From assembly GCA_007120695.1 (NCBI GenBank), contig SKND01000199.1, positions 1-55,072 of the forward strand: a stretch of 55,072 nt of DNA, read 5' to 3'. Both the position numbers and the translations under genes were made by a program. Of the stretch, positions 36,734 to 47,547 are shown in pieces; within the stretch, counting starts at the first letter, position 1; every line of letters begins with the position of its first letter. This DNA is from Bacteroidales bacterium. GTDB lineage: Bacteria; Bacteroidota; Bacteroidia; Bacteroidales; PUMT01. The notes under the pieces were generated by a model. That model saw only the letters and a list, made by a program, of their open reading frames with translations. It was not told the origin of the DNA and did no database searches.

Positions 36734-37000
36734 ATATAATGGAAAAATTTCTTTCAGGTATGCATTTGATCAATCTAAATATAAATCTGTTCAAAAAAAG
36801 CCGCTTTCTTGATAGGGTTAGTTGCATACTTTCCGGTCTATTATATACAAACAACCTGGAAATACCAGGAATAACAATTTGGGTGTATGGTAAAAGATAT
36901 TTTTAAAAGTAAAACCCGGGTTTCAGTACTAATATCTAAGTGTAATTTAATGAACAAATTGTCCGTTTATATTGTAAACTATTTTAATAGACCTAGTAGT

Positions 37001-37954
37001 ATGAAAACAATTGGAATTGCTTTGACCTTGCTGTTTCTACAGCAATTGACAAGCGCGCAGATAGAGATGCCTGAGATGATAGATACTCAGGATGTAAAGG
37101 TTGTGGATACAACCTATACCTACGAATGGAGTGAAGAAGTTGCCAACTGGGAGATTTATTCACGAAGCCTTCATTTCATAGACCATTCGGAACTTGTCAC
37201 CAGTGTTCTGACACAAAGGTGGTACAGTGAAGACAACAGGTGGGAAAACTTCGAACAGAATCTGAAGAACCATGATGAAAAAGGAAATGTGGTACAGTCA
37301 ATTTTGCAGCAATGGAATCGTGATGCACAGGACTGGCTTAATGTTCAGATGAAGACAACCACCTATGATCCCAGGGGTAATGAGGCCGAGATCCTGTACC
37401 AGGAATGGCACAGGCCAACAGCAGAGTGGTTTAACACCGTGGTTTACCTGATCTCCTATAACCATGACTTTGAAAAAAGTGAGGTGATTGTTAGAACATA
37501 CGCAGGAATGGAGAACACCTGGGATAATTATATGAGATTCTCTTTCAGTTACAGAGATGGTTACGGACCACCCTATGAGGTTAATGTTGAGACATGGAGA
37601 AAACCTGATAACAGGTGGCAGACTTTTGGCCGGTATAATCTGTCTTATAACCACAGAGGCAAGGTTACCCAGGAAACCAGGGCAACCTGGAGCGAAAGCC
37701 AGAGGGATTGGGTTCCCGGTGTAAGATATCTTATGTCCTACCAAAGGAACGATAAGACTGAAAATATAGAACAGAGATGGGACTATACAACAAGAAGATG
37801 GATCAATGCTCTCAGAAAAACTTTTACCTATGATGAGGAAACAGGAGAGCTTTCAGAGGAGACTGTATACGGTTGGAATCGTGATGATTCAGAGTGGTCA
37901 ATTAGAAACAGATTTCTATATACCGACATCAAGCCTGAGGGCATAGAAACCTGA
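37001..37954 (+). CDS. secreted Trp-rich repeat protein (about eight ~31-aa units)
   Basis: Start at 37001 gives signal peptide MKTIGIALTLLFLQQLTSAQ; repeats of W-x(7-8)-W-x(7-10)-[SFTY]Y/D... (the supplied ORF starts at 36887). Confidence 0.75.
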   Translation: MKTIGIALTLLFLQQLTSAQIEMPEMIDTQDVKVVDTTYTYEWSEEVANWEIYSRSLHFIDHSELVTSVLTQRWYSEDNRWENFEQNLKNHDEKGNVVQSILQQWNRDAQDWLNVQMKTTTYDPRGNEAEILYQEWHRPTAEWFNTVVYLISYNHDFEKSEVIVRTYAGMENTWDNYMRFSFSYRDGYGPPYEVNVETWRKPDNRWQTFGRYNLSYNHRGKVTQETRATWSESQRDWVPGVRYLMSYQRNDKTENIEQRWDYTTRRWINALRKTFTYDEETGELSEETVYGWNRDDSEWSIRNRFLYTDIKPEGIET

Positions 37955-37986
37955 GATATCTTGTGATTAATATTTATAATGACCAC

Positions 37987-38012
37987 AAAGGCCGGCAATT
38001 TTGCCGGCCTTT
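37987..38012 (+). terminator. perfect inverted-repeat hairpin, probable terminator
   Basis: AAAGGCCGGCAA-TT-TTGCCGGCCTTT just after the 37001-37954 CDS. Confidence 0.75.
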
Positions 38013-38118
38013 GTTCTGTTTATAATTAGTATTTCTTAAATTTGCCTGTTAAGGATTATACTTTATCACCATGAGTTCGACCGGGAAATTACCCGGGAAT
38101 TTTAAATGTAAATAGCCG

Positions 38119-38502
38119 ATGTCTATTTTTCTTGATAATCAAGATGTTGAGAAATTCATTGTAATTGGAGACCGGGTCCTTCTCAAGCCCAAAAGTCCCC
38201 AGCAAAAAACCAGGTCAGGACTCTTTCTGCCACCAGGATTTGAGGATAAACAGAAGGTTAGTTGCGGCTATGTCATTAAATCCGGACCCGGCTATCCAAT
38301 ACCGTCCCAGCAGGAAGCTGAGGAACCATGGAAGAAAAATAATGAAAAACAGAACTACTTTCCATTACAGGTAAAAACAGGCGATCTGGCCGTTTTCCTG
38401 CAGGAAAATTCTTATTTGATAGAGTTTAATAAGGAAAAGTATGTAATTGTTCCTCATTCAGCAATCCTCATGGTAATAAGGGATGAAGATATGGTGGAGT
38501 AG
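38119..38502 (+). CDS. GroES-like (Cpn10-family) protein
   Basis: 127 aa; 'VIGDRVLLKPKSPQQKTRSGLFLPPG...VSCGYVIKSGPG...LQVKTGDLAVFLQENSYLIEFNKEKYVIVPHSAILMVI' with an insert relative to canonical GroES. Confidence 0.8.
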   Translation: MSIFLDNQDVEKFIVIGDRVLLKPKSPQQKTRSGLFLPPGFEDKQKVSCGYVIKSGPGYPIPSQQEAEEPWKKNNEKQNYFPLQVKTGDLAVFLQENSYLIEFNKEKYVIVPHSAILMVIRDEDMVE

Positions 38503-38691
38503 ATTTCTTCTGACTCCTTTATCAGACATGTAAACATAACCAACAGGAATTTGTTATGATATATAAATATATTGACTGTATGACATGATGATTTCGTGAG
38601 ACTTTACTATCATGGATGATTCATGAGTTGATAAACAGGATTAAAATTTGATTTATTACGCAGATATTATTATCAACCTTATTAGACATTT

Positions 38692-39480
38692 ATGGATCTT
38701 CTACTCAAAAAGAAGAAAATCCTTGTTACCGGTGGCAGTAAGGGTATTGGCCTTGCTTGTGCCACGGTCCTTGCCTCTGAAGGTGCAGATATAATTATTT
38801 CTTCACGAACAGCCCATAATCTTGAAATTGCAGGAAAAAGGGCAGGAGGACATAAGGGCGAACTGCACCTTTTTCAGGCAGATGTGTCGGTTAAAGAAGA
38901 TGTAGAAGCGCTGGGAGAGTTTGTAAAGAGCCGGTTCGGCTATTTGGACGGACTTATCATAAATAGCGGCGGTCCGCCGCTGGGCTCTGCAATGAGTCAT
39001 ACCGATGAAGAGTGGATAACTGCTGTCAATACTCTGCTTTTATCGGCCGTTCGTCTCACCAGGGTTTTTGTACCCAATATGCAGGAGAGGAAATTCGGCC
39101 GGATAATAAATATATCTTCTACAGGAGTTAAGCAACCAATTCAGGGACTTGTACTGAGTAATTCGATTCGCCAGGCTGCGGGGGCATACCTTAAAACTCT
39201 TTCGGCAGAGGTTGCTAAGGATAATGTATTTATCAACAGCCTTTTGCCTGGTTCAACTGATACTGAACGATTGTTGTCTCTCCATGAGGCAATTGCAGGT
39301 AACACCGGTAAAAGCGTTGATGAGGTTATCTCTATTAGAAAGAGTTCCATACCTGCCGGTAAATTCGGAGATCCTTCAGACCTGGCTGGCCTGGCTGCCT
39401 TTCTTTTATCGGAAAGAAACGGATATATTACCGGTCAGAGTATATCAGTTGACGGAGGGCTGGTATCTTTCCCACTTTAA
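38692..39480 (+). CDS. SDR family oxidoreductase
   Basis: 262 aa; 'KKILVTGGSKGIGLACATVLASEGADIIISSR', 'GYITGQSISVDGGLV'. Confidence 0.9.
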   Translation: MDLLLKKKKILVTGGSKGIGLACATVLASEGADIIISSRTAHNLEIAGKRAGGHKGELHLFQADVSVKEDVEALGEFVKSRFGYLDGLIINSGGPPLGSAMSHTDEEWITAVNTLLLSAVRLTRVFVPNMQERKFGRIINISSTGVKQPIQGLVLSNSIRQAAGAYLKTLSAEVAKDNVFINSLLPGSTDTERLLSLHEAIAGNTGKSVDEVISIRKSSIPAGKFGDPSDLAGLAAFLLSERNGYITGQSISVDGGLVSFPL

Positions 39481-39492
39481 TAACATTCTTCT

Positions 39493-39876
39493 TCACAAAG
39501 TTTCCGCCCTGTTAAGTTTTGTATTCCCATTGTACTGAAAATAAGCCGGATTGAGCATCCACTGTTCAATGTCGGCTGAATTTTCTCTATGTTGATGGAA
39601 AATTAAATCGATAAAGTGGAAAGGGTCATACATCCAGCCGGAAATTTCGACCGGGGCCTCATTAGCATCAACCATATGCAAATAAGTGAAATAACCGGTA
39701 TCAGTCATCCACTCCTCAATACCATGGTAGTCTTTCCATGTTGCGTATGAAAAGCTGTTTAGTTCGTATGAAGAGGAGCATTTATCATGTTTTCCTGTAT
39801 TGTGGTTAGCCGTTACGGGGAGTGAAAGTGAACTGATGAAAATCAGAACAATTGCTGAGTTTATTAATTTTTTCAT
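39493..39876 (-). CDS. small secreted protein with WM-(D/N)-x-x-(Y/F)F repeats
   Basis: 127 aa; signal peptide; 'EEWMTDTGYF', 'SGWMYDPFHF', 'EQWMLNPAYF'. Confidence 0.65.
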   Translation of the reverse strand: MKKLINSAIVLIFISSLSLPVTANHNTGKHDKCSSSYELNSFSYATWKDYHGIEEWMTDTGYFTYLHMVDANEAPVEISGWMYDPFHFIDLIFHQHRENSADIEQWMLNPAYFQYNGNTKLNRAETL

Positions 39877-40191
39877 GATCGTATGGTATTATGTTTATAA
39901 TTTGTTTTATAACTAAGTGTTTCCTTTTGACTCTCTATCTGATTAGACGAAACCCCGCCTGTTTTGTTACATTTCCTAAGGTTTTCTTTAGTGTTTTTTA
40001 ACATATTACATGCCAAATTGCGTAAAGCACATAAAAACAGGCACATATAGTGAATGTCGCTTTTGCGAAAACAGACAATTATGTACAGAACCGTATGCAG
40101 GGTGTCCTAAAACGGACAGAAGGTTTATTTTTCGTTTTTCCTGTTTGCATTAAAAAAATATTATTTTAGCGGCAAATAAACTGAACCGATC

Positions 40192-41904
40192 ATGCAAAAA
40201 CTGAATGATTTCCTCCTTTTGATTGATAGTTATATCGGAAGCGGTCCCTGGTTTGTATATCTTTTGCTTGGGACCGGCGTTTTTTTTACCCTTTACCTCG
40301 GATTTCCGCAATTCAGGTATTTCAAACATGCCATCAGGGTTGTAACCGGCCGTTTCGATAAGAAAACTGATGAGGGAGATACTTCCCATTTTCAGGCGCT
40401 CACAACTGCATTATCAGGAACAGTAGGTACAGGGAATATTGCCGGTGTGGCGCTGGCAATTCATATGGGCGGACCTGCTGCATTATTCTGGATGCTTGTA
40501 ACTGCACTGGTCGGAATGACTACAAAGTTCGTTGAAGTGACTATTTCGCACAAATACAGGGAGAAAGATGAAAAGGGTATGATTGCCGGAGGTCCGATGT
40601 ATTATATGCGGAAAAGGCTCAATATAAAACTGCCGAACAAGAAAGTAATCAATACAGGAAAATGGCTGGGTGCATTTTTTGCGGGAGCTACAATACTTTC
40701 ATCTATAGGGACAGGCAACTTGCCCCAGATAAACAGTATTTCCAATTCAATATTTGCCACTTTCGGAATACCTCATGTAATAACAGGAGGAATACTGGCC
40801 GTTTTGCTGGCTTTTGTCATACTGGGTGGTATCAAGCGTATAGCCCAGGTCACTTCGCGGCTTGTTCCGGGAATGGCATTGGTATATCTTGTTGGTGCTG
40901 CAGCGGTTTTGATATTTAATTATGATAATATTCTGCCATCCATAGTCTCCATTTTTTCTGATGTATTTACGGGAACTGCTGCTACAGGTGGATTTCTCGG
41001 GGCTTCGGTAATTTATGCCTTCAAGCTCGGAGTGAACCGGGGCCTGTTTTCCAATGAGGCGGGTCAGGGTTCTGCACCTATTGCCCATGCTGCAGCACGT
41101 GCACATGAACCTGTTTCAGAAGGAATGGTTGCTATACTTGAGCCTTTTATTGATACCATATGCATTTGCACGCTTACCGGTCTTGTTCTCCTGTCATCAG
41201 GTGTCTGGAAAGACAAAGTTGAGAATACATTCCAGTCGACCGACATGATTATCCTTTCAGGCGATTACAATCAGGGAAGTATTGCCGACAAAGAGAGGCT
41301 TTATTCTTATCTGGACGGCGAAGCAGTCCTGCCGAACTTTACAGGTAACCTTAGTGTGGATAATGGCGCTATTGAAGAAAATGTAACTATCATACATGCC
41401 CGGTCAATTGCAGAAGATGTGAGGGTAATGGTAGGAAATGTACCTTTCTCAGGGATTTTGCAGGCAGAAAACGGGAGGTTGTCCGGATTGTCTGCAGCAG
41501 TCACATTCAGAGGGAGTTCACTTATACACAGTGCACCATTGACAGCCGAAGCATTTACCAGGAGCCATTTCGGTAACTGGGGTCAGTATATTGTTTCGAT
41601 AGGCCTTCTACTTTTTGCATTCTCAACGGCAATATCATGGTCTTATTACGGTGACAGGGCGGTGACTTATCTGGCCGGTTCTTCATACGTGATATATTAC
41701 AGGATAGTTTATGTCGGACTCTTTTTCATTGCCGCATTCACAGATACCACAATTATCTGGACACTGTCATATATTACAATTGCATTTATGACCATACCCA
41801 ACCTTATAGGACTGCTGTTGCTGCACAAGGAGATAAAAACGACAATACGCGATTACTGGATTCAGTTTCGTGATGAATGGCCGGGCGAAAAATCATCCCG
41901 GTAG
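40192..41904 (+). CDS. alanine/glycine:cation symporter family (AgcS) with large loop insertion
   Basis: 570 aa; '[33 protein letters not shown]', '[16 protein letters not shown]', '[22 protein letters not shown]'. Confidence 0.92.
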   Translation: MQKLNDFLLLIDSYIGSGPWFVYLLLGTGVFFTLYLGFPQFRYFKHAIRVVTGRFDKKTDEGDTSHFQALTTALSGTVGTGNIAGVALAIHMGGPAALFWMLVTALVGMTTKFVEVTISHKYREKDEKGMIAGGPMYYMRKRLNIKLPNKKVINTGKWLGAFFAGATILSSIGTGNLPQINSISNSIFATFGIPHVITGGILAVLLAFVILGGIKRIAQVTSRLVPGMALVYLVGAAAVLIFNYDNILPSIVSIFSDVFTGTAATGGFLGASVIYAFKLGVNRGLFSNEAGQGSAPIAHAAARAHEPVSEGMVAILEPFIDTICICTLTGLVLLSSGVWKDKVENTFQSTDMIILSGDYNQGSIADKERLYSYLDGEAVLPNFTGNLSVDNGAIEENVTIIHARSIAEDVRVMVGNVPFSGILQAENGRLSGLSAAVTFRGSSLIHSAPLTAEAFTRSHFGNWGQYIVSIGLLLFAFSTAISWSYYGDRAVTYLAGSSYVIYYRIVYVGLFFIAAFTDTTIIWTLSYITIAFMTIPNLIGLLLLHKEIKTTIRDYWIQFRDEWPGEKSSR

Positions 41905-41988
41905 TGACAGATATATCTGTTGATCATATTTTTACTTATTAAACCCTTTCGGAGATTATGCCGGTGCTTGGGATTACATAGATGCCTG

Positions 41989-42120
41989 ATGGCTAAGAAA
42001 GCATGTGAAAGAATAGACAATAAAAAGTTGGCCGATAAGGTTACAATAAAGCATATATGTTCAAAATGCGGGCTTAAGGCTTCAAAGAAGAAACATCTGT
42101 GTAAACCAGTTAAACTATAG
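41989..42120 (+). CDS. small zinc-ribbon-like protein (43 aa)
   Basis: MAKKACERIDNKKLADKVTIKHICSKCGLKASKKKHLCKPVKL; CxxC...C pattern (the supplied ORF starts at 41920). Confidence 0.5.
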   Translation: MAKKACERIDNKKLADKVTIKHICSKCGLKASKKKHLCKPVKL

Positions 42121-42129
42121 CTGACTGGA

Positions 42130-42855
42130 ATGAAGGCTATGATATATACCGGGGGACTTGAAAGCAGCATACAACCCCAGCCGGGTGAAAAACCCAGGGC
42201 ACTGCTGGAAGTCAATGGGGAGCCTCTGCTCTCTATCCTGATTAAGCGTCTTGCCGAATCGGGATTCAATGAGATAATAATTAATGTCCACCATTTTTCT
42301 GCCAGAATAACGGATTTTCTTAAGTCGAATGACTTTTCGGGAATCAGGGTTGAGGTTTCGGATGAAACCGACCTGATTCTGGATTCAGGTGGGGGCCTCA
42401 GGAAGGTTAGCTGGTTTTTTGATGACGGTATGCCTTTCCTCCTCTATAATCTTGAAATTCTAAGCGATATTGATCTTCAAAAACTTTACCGGGATCATTG
42501 TAGTTCAGGGGCTCTTGCAACCCTGGTTGTGCGCAGGAGGGAGAGTGAACGGTTCATACTTTTTGATGAGGAAATGAGGATGTGCGGCTGGGTGAACAAA
42601 CTGACCGGTGAGTCGGTTATGGCGGGATCATATGATGGAAATAAACATGCATATGCCTTCAGCAGGATCCAGATAGTTAGTCCCCGGTTATTCAACCTGA
42701 TTACCGAACGGGGCGCCTTTTCAATTGTCGAACTTTATTTAAGGATTGCATCAAGGCATAATATCAGAGGGTATCCCGATAGTGAGTCGATATGGATGGA
42801 CCTTGCCAAAAAAGATGGGATGCTTGAAGCAGAGAAACTATTTATGAAGAACTGA
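42130..42855 (+). CDS. NDP-sugar/sugar-phosphate nucleotidyltransferase family
   Basis: 241 aa; 'KAMIYTGGLESSIQPQPGEKPRALLEVNGEPLLSILIKRLAESGFNEIIINVHH'. Confidence 0.82.
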   Translation: MKAMIYTGGLESSIQPQPGEKPRALLEVNGEPLLSILIKRLAESGFNEIIINVHHFSARITDFLKSNDFSGIRVEVSDETDLILDSGGGLRKVSWFFDDGMPFLLYNLEILSDIDLQKLYRDHCSSGALATLVVRRRESERFILFDEEMRMCGWVNKLTGESVMAGSYDGNKHAYAFSRIQIVSPRLFNLITERGAFSIVELYLRIASRHNIRGYPDSESIWMDLAKKDGMLEAEKLFMKN

Positions 42856-42920
42856 TCATGGAAACCCCTCATATTACCGAAGCCCGGATCCGGAACTCAT
42901 ATATTTTTGGTTCCTGGTTT

Positions 42921-43454
42921 TCACCTTTTCAGGAAATCTCTGTAAAGAGGCTGATCTGAAGTATCTATCTCAAGAAGCATTTCAAACAACTTAACGGTTG
43001 CCAATGCGTCTCCTCTGGCCCGGTGCCGGTTTTCAATTCTGATGTTGAGTTCTGAACAAAGCTTTCCCAGGCTGTAGGACCTGAGTCCGGGTATTATTTT
43101 TCTGCTGAGCCTGACAGTGCATAACTTTTCTCTCGAATAAGTATAACCCAGTTGCCGGAACTCCTCTCGTATAAACCCGTAGTCAAAAGAGGCGTTATGT
43201 GCAACAAAGATGCGGTTTTCGGTCATCTCAATAACTTTTCTTGCAATCTCATAAAATTTGGGTGCGCCGGAAACCATTTTATCGGTAATACCAGTTATTC
43301 CCGTAATGAACGCGGGTATTCTTTTTTCAGGATTTATAAGTGTGGTAAACTCATCAGTAATACTAGATCCGTCATGTATTAAAAGTGATATTTCAGTTAT
43401 TTTTTCTGTTTTCGGGCTTCCTCCGGTTGTTTCGATATCTATAATACTGTACAT
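42921..43454 (-). CDS. DnaQ-like 3'-5' exonuclease
   Basis: 177 aa; ExoI 'SIIDIETTGGSP', ExoII 'VAHNASFDYGFI', ExoIII 'HRARGDALATVKLF'. Confidence 0.9.
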   Translation of the reverse strand: MYSIIDIETTGGSPKTEKITEISLLIHDGSSITDEFTTLINPEKRIPAFITGITGITDKMVSGAPKFYEIARKVIEMTENRIFVAHNASFDYGFIREEFRQLGYTYSREKLCTVRLSRKIIPGLRSYSLGKLCSELNIRIENRHRARGDALATVKLFEMLLEIDTSDQPLYRDFLKR

Positions 43455-43541
43455 TCCTCCCTTTTATATAGCGGTGCCGGTTATTTTGTCGTCTGTTATT
43501 CAATAAGAGATTGTTGATGCTTCCCTTCCCGGATATTTAAT

Positions 43542-44423
43542 TCAGGTTGCAACCTCCACCTTCTTTACCCCAATGTTTGTTATTGCTATTATAAATCCTG
43601 CCGTCATAAACATTATAAGGCTGTATATTGCAGGAGAGATTGCCATAACATCATTATGCAGAAGAGCACTTGCTATTGTAATCCCGAGAGTTCCGTTCTG
43701 AATTCCCGATTCTACCGAAATGGTAATCCGCTGTGGGGTGCGAAGTCTCAGAAAACGTGCCGACATATATCCAACGGTAAGCATTACCAAATTCAGCGAC
43801 AAAGCTATCGGGCCAACATCAGTGAAGGAACTGACAAATATATCCCTGTTGCTCATTATTGCTGCAAATATTATCAGGAACAGCAGAACTCCTGAAACAA
43901 TCTTTACGGGTTTATCCATTTTGCGGGCAAAATTAATTGCCCTCGCTCTAATTATCATACCAATACCTACCGGAACCAGGGTTATCAGGGTAAGGGCTAT
44001 TATGGTCCTGAAAACGGGAAGGGGTATATATTCTCCCTGTTGCATGAAAAACGCCAGTGCCAGGTTTACAATCAATGGAATAGTTATTACGGCAACCAGG
44101 CTGGATATGGCAGTAAGAGTTATTGACAATGCGGTATCTCCACGTGAAATATGACTTATCAGGTTGGATGTCGGGCCTCCCGGACAGGCTGCAAGGATCA
44201 TTATTCCAACTGCAAGCTCCGGACTCTTAAGCCCGAACATCCACAGGAGTGAAAACCCTACCAGGGGGAGGATTATTATCTGGTTAAGAATTCCTATTGA
44301 GGCAGCTTTGGGATATAAAGCTACTCTTTTAAAGTCAAATGGTACAAGCGACAGACCCATCCCCAGCATAATAATTGCAAGAGAAAGGGGCAGCATTATG
44401 TCAGTCAGGTAATTGGTTTCCAT
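43542..44423 (-). CDS. bile acid:sodium symporter family protein
   Basis: 293 aa; 'MILAACPGGPTSNLISHISRGDTALSITLTAISS', 'ISVESGIQNGTLGITIA'. Confidence 0.88.
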   Translation of the reverse strand: METNYLTDIMLPLSLAIIMLGMGLSLVPFDFKRVALYPKAASIGILNQIIILPLVGFSLLWMFGLKSPELAVGIMILAACPGGPTSNLISHISRGDTALSITLTAISSLVAVITIPLIVNLALAFFMQQGEYIPLPVFRTIIALTLITLVPVGIGMIIRARAINFARKMDKPVKIVSGVLLFLIIFAAIMSNRDIFVSSFTDVGPIALSLNLVMLTVGYMSARFLRLRTPQRITISVESGIQNGTLGITIASALLHNDVMAISPAIYSLIMFMTAGFIIAITNIGVKKVEVAT

Positions 44424-44527
44424 TTAGTTACGATTTATAAGTATTTCCGGTAAGGTTCTGCGGGATAATGCATATATGTTATAAAGCATGCAATATAGCA
44501 AGTTCATTTAAACTAGTAATATAATTT

Positions 44528-45502
44528 TCAGAAATATTTTCCAAACCATGATAAAGTATCTTCTATTGCTTTATCCACAGGTGTTAGTTGCAGGTTTAGC
44601 TTTTTCACTGCTTTTTCAGAGGAATAATAATTTCTGAGACAAAGGATTTTCATGTTTGTGAGGCTTAATTCAGTATTGATTCCTGCATACCTGGCAATAT
44701 TACCGGCGATGCCTGCCAGGAGGAGAATAACGCCAGGTATCGTAATAAGCAGTTGCGGTTCCCTTGTTATGGATGCCATCTTCTTGTAGAATTCCCTGTA
44801 GGTAAGATTTTCATTTGCAAGTATGTAACATTCTCCATCCTTACCCTGTTCCATTGCATTGCATATTCCCCTGGCTGCATCCATCACATGAATAAAATTT
44901 TTTCCTCCGGGAGGAATAAAAAGTATTCTTTTTCCCAGTGCCCGTAAAATTATCCTGTTTGAGCTTATTTTGTTGTCGTTGGGACCTATCATAAAGGAAG
45001 GGTTGACCACTGTTGCGGTTATTCCTGAACCTGCCAGTTCATTGAGGATAAGTTTCTGGGCTTCTGCTTTGCTGACTGCATAACCTGAATTAATGAAAGG
45101 TTGCCTCATGGGCATTGACTCAACGCCGGGCCTGGATTTTGTGCCAAACCCGAAGGCGTTAACAGTACTTACATATATGACACTCTTTACCCTCTGTTCA
45201 AGGGCTGCCCCGATAATATATCTTGTTCCTGTTATATTAACCTTTTCATAGCCTTCAAAATTCTTCACAGACATGTCAGTCAACGCCGCAATATGAATTA
45301 TTGAATCACATCCTCTGGCAGCTTCAACTACCTCTTTCTCCTCGGTGATATTTCCATAAAAATATTCCAGATTAACATGAACGAAGGGCACTTTGGCTGT
45401 TTTTCTCAGCATACCCCTTACATGGTACCCCCGTCCCAGCAACTCTGAAATGGTATTGCCTGCAAGAAATCCGTTTGCACCTGTTACAAGTACTGTGGGC
45501 AT
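44528..45502 (-). CDS. NAD-dependent epimerase/dehydratase family protein
   Basis: 324 aa; 'VLVTGANGFLAGNTISELLGRGYHVRGMLR', 'YAVSKAEAQKLI'. Confidence 0.9.
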   Translation of the reverse strand: MPTVLVTGANGFLAGNTISELLGRGYHVRGMLRKTAKVPFVHVNLEYFYGNITEEKEVVEAARGCDSIIHIAALTDMSVKNFEGYEKVNITGTRYIIGAALEQRVKSVIYVSTVNAFGFGTKSRPGVESMPMRQPFINSGYAVSKAEAQKLILNELAGSGITATVVNPSFMIGPNDNKISSNRIILRALGKRILFIPPGGKNFIHVMDAARGICNAMEQGKDGECYILANENLTYREFYKKMASITREPQLLITIPGVILLLAGIAGNIARYAGINTELSLTNMKILCLRNYYSSEKAVKKLNLQLTPVDKAIEDTLSWFGKYF

Positions 45503-45510
45503 GCCTGGTA

Positions 45511-46347
45511 TTATTGTTGTGATGCGAACAACTCCTTTTTTACAAGTTTAGTAATAAACGGAAGCCTTATAGAATCGGGTACCGTTTTCATAAGCAGCCA
45601 GGTTAGCCGGTTAAGCCAACCAAGGATGATAAGCGATTTTCCCCTGAACATCATATTAATGGACTTTCTTGCAACATACTCGGGTGTGAGCAGGCCAATT
45701 CTTCCGAACATACCCATTCTGTTGATCCTGTTTGTAACAAAGCTGTTTGTTTTCATCGGGCCCGGATGAACAACGCTGACAAGAATGCCGGTTCCTTTAA
45801 GTTCCTGGGACAGTCCCTTGGTAAAATATAAAACGAACACTTTAGATGCAGGATAAATGGTTTTGTAACCTATGGGAATGAATGAGGCCATGCTGGCAAC
45901 ATTCAGTATCCATGCCCTCCTGTGGCTTTTGAGCTCGGGTAGCAGCTGATGGGTAATGAGCGTGAGAGCCCTGATATTCAGCGATATCATATTGTCCAGA
46001 TACTCAGCCCCGGCAGATTCAAATTCTTTTGAACCTCCCATTCCTGCATTATTGATCAGGATGTTGATCCTGAAATTTGAAAGAGCCCAGTTTACCATTT
46101 CAGAGATGCTGTGTTGCCTGGTCAGGTCAGTTTCATGGAAAGCACATTCTACTTTGTATCTGTCCCTGATAAATTCGCAAAGCTCAGGTAAGCCGTCATC
46201 AGGAAGAGCCACCATAAGGAGGTTGATATTCCTCTTTGCAAGCTCAACAGCAAATTCTTTGCCAAGTCCTCTGCTTGCACCTGTGACCAGGGCATAGGTT
46301 GTGCTTGCGCCTTCTTCTCGTTTTACCGATTCAGAACTTTTAACCAT
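45511..46347 (-). CDS. SDR family oxidoreductase
   Basis: 278 aa; 'YALVTGASRGLGKEFAVELAKRNINLLMVAL', 'ILINNAGMGG', 'YPASKVFV'. Confidence 0.9.
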   Translation of the reverse strand: MVKSSESVKREEGASTTYALVTGASRGLGKEFAVELAKRNINLLMVALPDDGLPELCEFIRDRYKVECAFHETDLTRQHSISEMVNWALSNFRINILINNAGMGGSKEFESAGAEYLDNMISLNIRALTLITHQLLPELKSHRRAWILNVASMASFIPIGYKTIYPASKVFVLYFTKGLSQELKGTGILVSVVHPGPMKTNSFVTNRINRMGMFGRIGLLTPEYVARKSINMMFRGKSLIILGWLNRLTWLLMKTVPDSIRLPFITKLVKKELFASQQ

Positions 46348-46541
46348 TGTGGGTTACTATTAAAATGCCAGTCAATTGTTTTTGCCGGGACTACTACGAA
46401 CAACAAATTTAAGCAACTATTATCTACAACTCTCAATTTTGCAGGTTAAAATGCTCAAAATTCTATGCAATTTAAAGAATAAAGGGTAAATTTGAATGCC
46501 AACGTAATTAACTATAATTAACCTTTAAAACAAAAATTGAT

Positions 46542-47537
46542 ATGTCCAGACCAGTAACGTTATTCAGCGGACAATGGGCCGATATGCCTATTGAAACAAT
46601 ATGCAGGAAAACCAAGGAATTCGGATATGACGGCATCGAACTTGGGTGCTGGGGAGATCATATTGAGATCGACAAGGCCGATCAGTCATATTGCGAACAA
46701 AGAAAAGCTATTCTGAAAAAGTATGACCTTCAGCTATTTACTATTTCCACCCATCTTGTAGGTCAGGCAGTATGCGATAATCCCGATCAAAGGCATAAGG
46801 CTATACTTCCTCCTTACATCTGGGGTGACGGCGACCCGGAAGGAATAAGAAAGAGAGCAGCTAAGGAGATAATAAAAACAGGAGAGGTAGCAAATAGACT
46901 GGGTATTGAGAATGTGGTTGGTTTTACCGGCAGCTCCATCTGGCATCTTCTTTATCCTTTTCCTGCAGTGCCACCTCAGATGATTGATGAAGGGTACAAG
47001 GATTTTGCCCGCAGATGGGGGCCAATATTTGATGAATATAAAAAGCTTGGAGTGAAATATTGTTTTGAGGTGCATCCAACAGAAATTGCGTTTGATATTA
47101 CAACCTCCAAAAGAGCGCTTGAAGCTGTTGATTATCATCCGGCGTTTGGTTTCAACTATGATCCGAGCCATATGGCTTATCAGGGCGTTGATTATGTTAA
47201 ATTTATCTATGATTTTGCCGACCGTATATTTCATGTCCATATGAAGGACGTTACATGGAGTGACGGACCTAAGGATGTTGGTGTTTTCGGCGGACATACT
47301 AATTTTGGAGACCATCGCAGATGCTGGGATTTCAGGAGTGTAGGAAGGGGACGTGTTGATTTTGAAAATGTAATCCGTGCTCTGAATGATATCGGATACA
47401 ACGGTCCTCTGTCTGTTGAATGGGAGGATCCGGGAATGGACAGGGAGCAGGGTGCTGCAGAGTCCTGCGAGTATGTAAAAGCAGTTGATTTCAAACCCTC
47501 TGATATTGCTTTTGATGACGCGTTTGCTAATGAATAA
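46542..47537 (+). CDS. sugar phosphate isomerase/epimerase (xylose isomerase-like TIM barrel)
   Basis: 331 aa; '[20 protein letters not shown]', '[35 protein letters not shown]', '[16 protein letters not shown]'. Confidence 0.9.
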   Translation: MSRPVTLFSGQWADMPIETICRKTKEFGYDGIELGCWGDHIEIDKADQSYCEQRKAILKKYDLQLFTISTHLVGQAVCDNPDQRHKAILPPYIWGDGDPEGIRKRAAKEIIKTGEVANRLGIENVVGFTGSSIWHLLYPFPAVPPQMIDEGYKDFARRWGPIFDEYKKLGVKYCFEVHPTEIAFDITTSKRALEAVDYHPAFGFNYDPSHMAYQGVDYVKFIYDFADRIFHVHMKDVTWSDGPKDVGVFGGHTNFGDHRRCWDFRSVGRGRVDFENVIRALNDIGYNGPLSVEWEDPGMDREQGAAESCEYVKAVDFKPSDIAFDDAFANE

Positions 47538-47547
47538 CTAATAACTG

